A stretch of DNA of 64,000 nucleotides from Candidatus Poribacteria bacterium (lineage in GTDB: Bacteria; Poribacteria; WGA-4E; WGA-3G), in the NCBI GenBank assembly GCA_003635255.1, contig PYJC01000173.1, positions 135,858 through 199,857 on the forward strand, read 5' to 3'. This document shows, piece by piece, positions 9,598 through 17,250 of this stretch. The stretch's first letter is position 1. Each line of letters starts with the position of its first letter. A model generated the notes under the pieces. That model saw only the letters and a list, made by a program, of their open reading frames with translations, searched no databases and had not been told where the DNA came from. Position numbers and translations under genes: made by a program.

Positions 9598-11802
9598 ATG
9601 ATAGATTTATCAAAGCCTATTGTGGCATACGTGATCCTAATCCTTGCTTTCTCTGTAAACGCCGTCAATGCCCAAAAACCGCTACCCTTAACCTACTTGA
9701 CAGAACCTATCCAAATTGATGGTCTGAGCGATGAACTGGGATGGCAGCGGATTGAACCCCTCCCTATGGTCATGTACAAACCCACTTATAAGGGTGAACC
9801 CACCGAGAGCACTGAGATCCGAATTGCTTATGATAAGGATTATCTTTACTGTTCAGCGCGGTGTTATGATACGGACCCTTCTGGGATTCGTGTGAACTCT
9901 CTTTATAGGGATAGATCGAGCAAGGATGATAAATTTGGAATCATTCTTGATACCTTCAACGACAAGAAGACTGCCCTATCATTTTGGACAACTCCCGCCG
10001 GTATTCGCGGTGATGAAGCCGTCTTTAATGACGGCAAATCTGATAATAAGAACTGGGATACTTATTGGGATGTCGCCACGGTTCAGAATGAAAAGGGTTG
10101 GTTCGTTGAAATGCGTATCCCATTCTCCAGTCTGAGTTTTCAGGATGAAGCAGGTCGGGTGACCATGGGATTAATCGCTTATCGAAATATTGCCCGAAAA
10201 AACGAGCGCGTTGTCTTTCCAGACCTGTCTCCGGAGCGCGGGATTGATACACCATCGCGAGCGCATCCTATCGTTTTGAACCAGGTTTACAGCCAAAAAC
10301 CCGTTTACTTCACACCTTACGCCATCGGCGGACTCGAACAAACACCCACGTTAAACGATACTAAAACGGCTTACCATCTCGAAAATGAGTTGGCGAGAAA
10401 TGTTGGACTTGATATTAAATATAATATCACCAGCAACCTCACCTTGGATACCACACTCAATCCTGACTTTGCCCAGGCAGAAGCCGATGATCAGCAAGTT
10501 AATTTAAGCCGATTTTCGCTATTCTTTCCGGAGAAGCGACAATTTTTTCAAGAACGTTCCGGGATATTCGCCTTCAATTTCATTGATCGTGCGCGCCTTT
10601 TTCATAGCCGTCGGATAGGCATTCAGGACAATGAACAAATCCCGATCATCGGTGGCGCGAGGCTCGTTGGACGCATTGGCGATTGGGATCTCGGTTTTCT
10701 TGACATGCAAACCGCACGTAAGGAAGACATTCCGAGCGAAAACTTCGGGGTGCTACGCCTGCGTCGGCAAGTTCTGAATCCATATTCCTATGCTGGGGTC
10801 ATGCTAACAAACCGTATTGATGAGGAAGGTAATTACAATTTCGCGTACGGAATTGACAGCATTCTTCGACTTTTTGGAAAAGAATATTTGACACTTAAGT
10901 GGGGACAAACTTTTGAAGATCAAACCGTTCAAGAGCAGGCATCCAATTTTTTTGATACAGCGATGTTTCTCGCAGAACTCACCCGGCGCACCGATGTTGG
11001 ATTCGATTATGAACTCGTCGTAGCGCGGAGAGGCGAGGACTTTTCACCCGGGCTCGGATATACAAAACGAAAGGATTTTACGCAACTCCAGTGGGGAGCG
11101 CGTTATGATTGGCTCATGAAAAAAGGCACCCCAATTAGACGCGTAAGTCCGTTACAATTTAAAGGGTTCATTGTGCTCCGTAATGAAGATAGTTCTGTGG
11201 AATCCGCGCAACTTGACTATGACATAGATATGGAGTGGAAGTCTGGTGCAGTCGCGACAGTGGACCTTCAAATGGATTATGAGGACCTCACCGAAGATGA
11301 GGATTTTCCGAAAGACACAGTGGTGCCAGCGGGCAGTTACACCACCTTTGAGGCCAAGGGCGAATTTGATATGCCCAGTAAAAAGTTGTTCCGTACAGAT
11401 TTCGGTTGGTCTTTCGGCGGTTTTTATGACGGATGGCGACTCGAATGCGGTGTTAAACCAACCTGGAATGTGTCCCGACATTTAGAAATGATTAGTGAGT
11501 ATGAAGTCAATGTTATCCGTTTTCCGGAACGCAATCAGGGATTTAATGCCCATGTTGTTCGCCTGCGCACCCGCGCAGCTCTGAACACACACATCTCTCT
11601 GAATGCATTTGTGCAATACAATAGTGCTAATGATCGGTTCTCAACAAATATTCGGTTTCGATATAATTTCCGTGAGGGAAATGACCTCTGGTTAGTCTAC
11701 AATGAAAATCTCAACACGGACAGAGAAGATAAAGTCCCAAGGAAACTATTGACAAGGGGCCGCACAGTGTTACTAAAGTATACAAATACCTTTGGCATAT
11801 AA
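9598..11802 (+). CDS. CBM9-like plus DUF5916-type outer-membrane beta-barrel protein
   Basis: PIQIDGLSDELGWQ... TEIRIAYDKDYLYCSARCYD; NPDFAQAEADDQQVNLSRFSLFFPEKRQFFQER signature. Confidence 0.8.
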   Translation: MIDLSKPIVAYVILILAFSVNAVNAQKPLPLTYLTEPIQIDGLSDELGWQRIEPLPMVMYKPTYKGEPTESTEIRIAYDKDYLYCSARCYDTDPSGIRVNSLYRDRSSKDDKFGIILDTFNDKKTALSFWTTPAGIRGDEAVFNDGKSDNKNWDTYWDVATVQNEKGWFVEMRIPFSSLSFQDEAGRVTMGLIAYRNIARKNERVVFPDLSPERGIDTPSRAHPIVLNQVYSQKPVYFTPYAIGGLEQTPTLNDTKTAYHLENELARNVGLDIKYNITSNLTLDTTLNPDFAQAEADDQQVNLSRFSLFFPEKRQFFQERSGIFAFNFIDRARLFHSRRIGIQDNEQIPIIGGARLVGRIGDWDLGFLDMQTARKEDIPSENFGVLRLRRQVLNPYSYAGVMLTNRIDEEGNYNFAYGIDSILRLFGKEYLTLKWGQTFEDQTVQEQASNFFDTAMFLAELTRRTDVGFDYELVVARRGEDFSPGLGYTKRKDFTQLQWGARYDWLMKKGTPIRRVSPLQFKGFIVLRNEDSSVESAQLDYDIDMEWKSGAVATVDLQMDYEDLTEDEDFPKDTVVPAGSYTTFEAKGEFDMPSKKLFRTDFGWSFGGFYDGWRLECGVKPTWNVSRHLEMISEYEVNVIRFPERNQGFNAHVVRLRTRAALNTHISLNAFVQYNSANDRFSTNIRFRYNFREGNDLWLVYNENLNTDREDKVPRKLLTRGRTVLLKYTNTFGI

Positions 11803-11922
11803 TGTGAGCCCCAGCGTCGAGTCATTTATCCGAGAATTCCCTCAAGGTTCTTTTACCTGTCGGACAAATTCGTAACCCTTATAATTCAGGGGCATTTTGT
11901 TTTATCTATTCACTTTATCCGT

Positions 11923-11948
11923 AAGGCGAGGTCTTCTAACCTCGCCTT
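11923..11948. repeat. palindromic hairpin AAGGCGAGGT-cttcta-ACCTCGCCTT
   Basis: 10-bp perfect inverted repeat followed by T-rich sequence. Confidence 0.7.
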
Positions 11949-11975
11949 ATTTTTATTTATAGTAAGTTCTAAAAA

Positions 11976-12091
11976 TATAGTAAATCCCGAAAATATGTTT
12001 ACACTTTAGAAAACAGCAAACTTCCCCATTGCAGGCGGGGTTTGAAACCCCGCCTGCAATGAGTGTATAGTTAATTATGGGATTTACTATA
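11976..12091. mobile_element. MITE-like palindromic element, TIR TATAGTAAATCCC / GGGATTTACTATA
   Basis: Perfect 13-bp TIRs at 11976-11988 and 12079-12091 enclosing a perfect 17-bp inverted repeat at 12027-12061 (CATTGCAGGCGGGGTTT g AAACCCCGCCTGCAATG). Confidence 0.65.
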
Positions 12092-12117
12092 AATATACAC
12101 TTTCGGTCCCCCCGGTA

Positions 12118-12554
12118 GGTGCGGTTTCCTAACCGAACCATAGGTGTCAATTTGGCGGTTTTTCCGTTAATTTTTCGTTGGAGCTCTCTACAATGCCGCC
12201 CCTACGGGGCTGAGCTCTGTGAGGTCGCGTTTTTCTACAGAGATACCATCCCTACGGGATTCAAGAAGTTCCATGCCTGGTAGAGTTTTGCTTGGTGTCT
12301 TGCTTGGTGTCTTTGATGGGGTGTTTCTGCGTATTTCTGCGGATTTCTTCACGGTTTTTTAACCGAACCGGATTCTACACAAAAACCTTGAAGACTTCAA
12401 AAACCTCTTCAGTCCTGTAAGGACGGCATCTTTGTAGCAACGCGTGTCCAACAAAACCTAAGCCCCGTAGGGGCGGCATTTGAAGAGACGCTGCTGCAAA
12501 AACATCGTGAAAATCCCTAAATTAACACCTATGGTGCGGTTTCCTAACCGAACC
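12118..12554. repeat. 437-bp composite noncoding repeat bounded by GGTGCGGTTTCCTAACCGAACC hairpins
   Basis: Hairpin 12118-12139 repeated at 12533-12554; adjacent inverted ATAGGTGT(C/T)AATTT; interior has several CCCTACGGG-type palindromes. Confidence 0.7.
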
Positions 12555-12928
12555 GATGCTAAGTGTATAAGTAATTACAGGATCCGCTATAACAGAAAAA
12601 ATTATTTGCTTGGGTAGATTGGAGGCTTGCCGAATGTGCATTTAGTTTTCGTGATTTCCTCGATTTTCGGAGGGAATCGCGGGATAAAATCAGAATCGGA
12701 GACCCTTCTATAGTTGTAAATCAGTGCCTGACGAAATATTTTTTTCACGTGATGTAACGTTTTGACAAAAAAATGTGTCTTTAATTAATATTGTGGTGAA
12801 ATGTGCCTTTATAATACTATAATAAAAAATTGTGTGGACTGCATTGCCCAAAGTCCGAGACTCAGCACTTAATGAGATGTTTCAGTGGCCGTCAATGCAG
12901 CTGAATCTGTTCATGAAGAGAGGACTCC

Positions 12929-14302
12929 ATGGAGAGAAAAGACGATGTTCGATTGATCCAGGACGTTTTATCAGGCGACGACTCAGCATTCGGCATTTTA
13001 GTTGAAAAATACCAAAAAAGTGTTCATGCCCTCGCGTGGCGGAAAATCGGTGATTTCCACTATGCAGAAGATATCACACAAGATACCTTCCTCCGCGCGT
13101 ATCAAAAACTTTCAACGTTGAAAGATCCGAGCCAGTTTCTTAGGTGGTTGTACGTCATTGCGAATCGGCTTTGTCTGAATTGGCTGCGCACAGAAAAAAA
13201 ATATGAGAAGCAATTGCAATCATTGGAGGACACACCTATGGAAGAAGTGGCGAAATCTGCTTATGCGCGTTACGTCCTGGAACAGCGCGAAACAGAAGCA
13301 ACTGAACAACGTTTTGAGATCGTCGAAAAACTTTTGGAAAAATTGCCGAACGGTGAACGTACAGTGATGGTACTCTATTATCTTGGCGAAATGTCAACGA
13401 CAGAGATTAGCAAATTCTTGGGGGTGTCAGTAAAGGCAATAAGGCTTCGACTCCATCGCGCCCGAAAACGGTTACAAGAACAAGAGGAACTCTTGGTCCA
13501 AGAAGTTCTTGGTGGCGTGCAGATACCATCAAGTATAAAGCAGAACATCATGAGAGAAGTTGTTGACATGAACCCGACACCTTCTTCAAAAATGGAACCG
13601 TCCTTCCCGTGGGTGGCTGTTGGAACTGCTTTGGTCGTAGGAACCCTATTGATCCTCAGTGTCAGCAACCAATACCTTGCAGATTTTCAGAAACTTTACA
13701 ATACTTACTTTGGGCGCAATGATGGAAAGGATTTCGCTGCTGATTTTACCATAACACTCGGAACCCATAGGAGTGGTGCTGCTCTTTTAGATGCACTGAT
13801 CGAAAAAAAATGCCAGATCAGCCTATGGTCCATGCAAGCCCTTGGAAATCCGGATTTTCCGGTGGTGGCAGAGGAAACAACGGTTGATATCGTTGTTGTT
13901 TCTATGCTGGAGATGGGGTTTGCTGAGGGTGAACTCGCCACCCTTGATACCATTTATGAGCGCGCAAAACAGATGGGACTTGAAACTTGCCCGGTTGAGA
14001 CTGCCCCGCAGCTGCGTCTGTCATTTCTCGACCAGCAACACTGGGCAACCGTAGGGAGGCTGGGGAAGTTTTTCGTCGCGAGTGAACCGTTTGTTCTGAC
14101 ACCTGATGGCTTCCCTAAGATTTTCAGTGTCGTGCGGGGTGATATATTCCCGCACCCTGAAATCGGTATCGGTCTATGGCTGATTGCAAATGGCACCGTT
14201 GATGCCGAAGATGCGGAACGCCCTGATAGATTGTTTAATGCATCCGATGAGGATCGTGACCACAGAGGTCGTTTTGCATTCGTTATTCCCAAAAATAAAT
14301 AA
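12929..14302 (+). CDS. ECF-type RNA polymerase sigma factor fused to a TM segment and C-terminal extracytoplasmic domain
   Basis: Sigma2 (YQKSVHALAWRKIGDFHYAEDITQDTFLRAYQKL) and sigma4 (GERTVMVLYYLGEMSTTEISKFLGVSVKAIRLRLHRARKRL); TM VAVGTALVVGTLLILSV; about 190-aa C-terminal domain. Confidence 0.85.
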   Translation: MERKDDVRLIQDVLSGDDSAFGILVEKYQKSVHALAWRKIGDFHYAEDITQDTFLRAYQKLSTLKDPSQFLRWLYVIANRLCLNWLRTEKKYEKQLQSLEDTPMEEVAKSAYARYVLEQRETEATEQRFEIVEKLLEKLPNGERTVMVLYYLGEMSTTEISKFLGVSVKAIRLRLHRARKRLQEQEELLVQEVLGGVQIPSSIKQNIMREVVDMNPTPSSKMEPSFPWVAVGTALVVGTLLILSVSNQYLADFQKLYNTYFGRNDGKDFAADFTITLGTHRSGAALLDALIEKKCQISLWSMQALGNPDFPVVAEETTVDIVVVSMLEMGFAEGELATLDTIYERAKQMGLETCPVETAPQLRLSFLDQQHWATVGRLGKFFVASEPFVLTPDGFPKIFSVVRGDIFPHPEIGIGLWLIANGTVDAEDAERPDRLFNASDEDRDHRGRFAFVIPKNK

Positions 14303-14457
14303 GGCACAGCCCTAATTATGCGATAAGGAAGACAACTTGCGTTATTTTTAACAACTATTTGTATCGCGCATTATCGGCAAGGTTTTCTGTATGTGATTCT
14401 CGCAACAAATTTTTTAACTAAAACTTTCAAATCAGAAATTAGGAGCAACTATTGATA

Positions 14458-15747
14458 ATGAAATTACTACAACTGGGGTTTTTAGGTATCGCTTTACTTG
14501 TTCTAATTGGCAACAGCGTGGCTCAAGATTTTAGCATCTTAGGGCCAAGCACAGAGATAATTGAAACTGGATTTGACAACCGAAGCCTCGCTATGGGCAA
14601 GACCGCAATCACGACTGCGAGAGGAAGCAGTGCGATCTTTTCAAACCCATCAATCCTCGCTACGTTCTCTGAACCAGAGGTCCAGATCGGTGGAAAACTC
14701 CTATATGGTACTGTTGCGGATGAGAGAATTACCGCAAGTGAACGCTACGATTCTTATGATGCCAGGTATCCCCCTTTCCCAAACCGATCCTATCTCGCAC
14801 TTGCAGCGCCCTATCAGTTACCTGACACACAATTAAAACTTGTGCTTGGTGTTGGATACCAACGAAATGAGGGGGTAAAAACGGAAAAAACATCGGTTAG
14901 GCACAGGGAAGAATGGTCAGAGACCAGAGGGGACATCGTGAACATTCGTGTTACAGAAGAAAGAACCGACAGAAGGCGCGGTCATTTAAGCACACTCACC
15001 CCAGGGGTTGCCCTTAATTTTCAAGACAGATATTATTTAGGTGCAACCGTCAACCGGACTATCGGGGCGATTATTTCTACATACGAAACGCAATCTTCAG
15101 ATTCTAATCGGAAACTTGATATTGAAGAAGAACAATCGGCACTATTCCTAAGGCTCGGGGCTTTTGCTGAGCTAACGCCTGAACTCTCTGTCGGTCTGAT
15201 GTACCGTCCAGAATTTGATTGGGAATTCGGGGAAAGAATCTTAAGACTCTCTGAGGACGGTGAACTTGATACAGAAAGAGATACAGACCGCCTTGAGTTA
15301 ACGATGCCCACCATGTGGGGAATTGGCGTAGAATACGAGGCATCTCCTGAATTAATTGTAGCAGCGGAAGTCCAATACCGTCCGTTTTCCGATCTTCAAT
15401 GGAGTGGGACCGCGGATATTGTTGACCCACCGATTATTGACGACGGTTTTAATGTGGCTGTTGGCGCAGAATATTTAGGATTTGACTATCCGATGCGTAT
15501 CGGGGCCTTTCGAGACCTGATTCCCTTTGTAGATGAAAACGACACGGATCCAGTACACCTTATTGGAATTACTGCTGGTATTGGTTCTATCGGCGAGGAC
15601 GAAGACTTCTCTTGGAATGTTTCGGCACTCTTCGCCAGATGGGAACGGGTCAACGATGAAGGACAGAAGTATTCAGAAGACCTCATTCGCGCCAGTATCT
15701 CCGCGACTTATCGTTTTAATGTGAATCTTGGCTCCTTCAGAAGATAG
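14458..15747 (+). CDS. outer-membrane transport/PorV-FadL-like beta-barrel protein
   Basis: Signal peptide; FDNRSLAMGKTAITTARGSSAIFSNPSILA; beta-barrel-like repeats to C-terminus SISATYRFNVNLGSFRR. Confidence 0.6.
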   Translation: MKLLQLGFLGIALLVLIGNSVAQDFSILGPSTEIIETGFDNRSLAMGKTAITTARGSSAIFSNPSILATFSEPEVQIGGKLLYGTVADERITASERYDSYDARYPPFPNRSYLALAAPYQLPDTQLKLVLGVGYQRNEGVKTEKTSVRHREEWSETRGDIVNIRVTEERTDRRRGHLSTLTPGVALNFQDRYYLGATVNRTIGAIISTYETQSSDSNRKLDIEEEQSALFLRLGAFAELTPELSVGLMYRPEFDWEFGERILRLSEDGELDTERDTDRLELTMPTMWGIGVEYEASPELIVAAEVQYRPFSDLQWSGTADIVDPPIIDDGFNVAVGAEYLGFDYPMRIGAFRDLIPFVDENDTDPVHLIGITAGIGSIGEDEDFSWNVSALFARWERVNDEGQKYSEDLIRASISATYRFNVNLGSFRR

Positions 15748-15822
15748 GTGCAAAAACCGTTGTCGTTCCCAATCCTGAGACAAACAGCAATGTGTGTCTA
15801 AAGTTTGCATCCGGGTATGTAG

Positions 15823-15841
15823 GGGCGAGGTTTCCTCGCCC
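15823..15841. repeat. palindrome GGGCGAGG-TTT-CCTCGCCC
   Basis: Perfect 8-bp stem with 3-nt loop. Confidence 0.8.
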
Positions 15842-15931
15842 GCATTTCAAGGTGCGTCCAATTGTTTTTAATCTCACTATAGTCGCTGAGACAGGTTCAA
15901 CGGATATTAAGCATAAAAGAAAGACATTTCC

Positions 15932-17116
15932 ATGAAAAAAACGCTGTTTTCCATTTCTTTAGTGTTATTTCTGGCTTCAGCACTCTATTTAACCAACACG
16001 TTTGCCTACCAAGAAAATCACAGCCGCTACGTTGAGCATAGATATGCTGTCTACAGCATAGCGTTCAGCCCGGATGGGCAAACCCTCGCAAGTGGGAGTG
16101 CTGATAAGACAATCGGCCTATGGAGCACTACGACGGAAAAGCAAACAGGATTCAGATCTTCTACCACTGGAAGTGTGGACAAGACAATTAACCCATGGAA
16201 TGTTAGGAAAAATGGTCTCATCACCGGCGGAACGGCAGCTACATCGTCAGATGGTAACGTATCGAATACAAAACATCTAAAGACGCTTGTTGGGCATAAG
16301 TATACTGTCCATTGTGTAGCGTTCAGCCCCGATGGCAAAACCCTCGCAAGCGGCGGCGAAGACAACACTATCATCCTATGGGACACCACCACAGGAGAAC
16401 ACACAAGAACGCTCGCCAGACCTACGGGACCCTTCGTCGGACCCACAGATACACTTTTCGGACATACAGATACCGTCTATAGCGTCGCTTTCAGTCCGGA
16501 TGGGCAAACCCTCGCAAGCGGGAGTGAAGACAGCACAGTTATCCTATGGGACATAACCACAGGAGAACACATAAAAACGCTCGCCAGACGGACGGGTCCC
16601 TTCGTCGGACCGACAGACCCCCTTGCTGGCCATACGGATACCGTCTATAGCGTCGCATTCAGTCCGGATGGAAAAACGCTCGCAAGCGGAAGCGCAGACA
16701 ACACAATCATCCTGTGGGATGCAACGACAGGACAATACAAGGAAACTCTCATAGGACACAAGAGAGCCGTCTACAGCATAGCGTTCAGCCCGGATGGGCA
16801 AACCCTCGCAAGCGGAAGTTGGGACAGAACAATCAAACTATGGGATACTGCTACGTGGAAATACAGGCATACGCTCATAGGACATGAGAAGGTTGTCTAT
16901 TGCGTTGCGTTCAGTCCGGATGGACAAATTCTTGCAAGCGGCAGTGCTGACAAGGCAATTATCCTATGGGATACCAACACAGGAAAACACGTAGAGACCC
17001 TCGTTCAGCATAACAAGTCTATCTATGGTGTAGCGTTCAGTCCGGATGGACAAACCCTCGTCAGTGGCAGTGCTGACAAGCGTATTCGCTTTGAAACGCG
17101 TTCTATCATCAAGTGA
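15932..17116 (+). CDS. secreted WD40 beta-propeller protein without CTD or dockerin
   Basis: Signal peptide; multiple GHxxxVYSVAFSPDGQTLASGSxDxTIxLWD repeats. Confidence 0.9.
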   Translation: MKKTLFSISLVLFLASALYLTNTFAYQENHSRYVEHRYAVYSIAFSPDGQTLASGSADKTIGLWSTTTEKQTGFRSSTTGSVDKTINPWNVRKNGLITGGTAATSSDGNVSNTKHLKTLVGHKYTVHCVAFSPDGKTLASGGEDNTIILWDTTTGEHTRTLARPTGPFVGPTDTLFGHTDTVYSVAFSPDGQTLASGSEDSTVILWDITTGEHIKTLARRTGPFVGPTDPLAGHTDTVYSVAFSPDGKTLASGSADNTIILWDATTGQYKETLIGHKRAVYSIAFSPDGQTLASGSWDRTIKLWDTATWKYRHTLIGHEKVVYCVAFSPDGQILASGSADKAIILWDTNTGKHVETLVQHNKSIYGVAFSPDGQTLVSGSADKRIRFETRSIIK

Positions 17117-17250
17117 AGAAACCGCGTCTCTGAATCTTCACAACTTATCGTTTCAATATGAATTTCAGAATATAGTTCAACAGATAGGAGCGATTTTTTT
17201 TCACGCTTGCCAAAGTTCAAACCAGAGTCCTAAAAAAGGAGATTTTTACC

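Noticed and set aside
12762-12791. TTGACA-like promoter upstream of the ECF sigma gene
   Set aside because: -35 is good but no convincing -10 at proper spacing (TAATAT at 18 nt at best); not reported as a feature.
16051-16446. Large antisense ORFs across the WD40 array (16051, 21131, 24062 and others)
   Set aside because: Antisense of SPDGxTLASG codons gives recurrent open frames (LPSGLNA); composition artefact.
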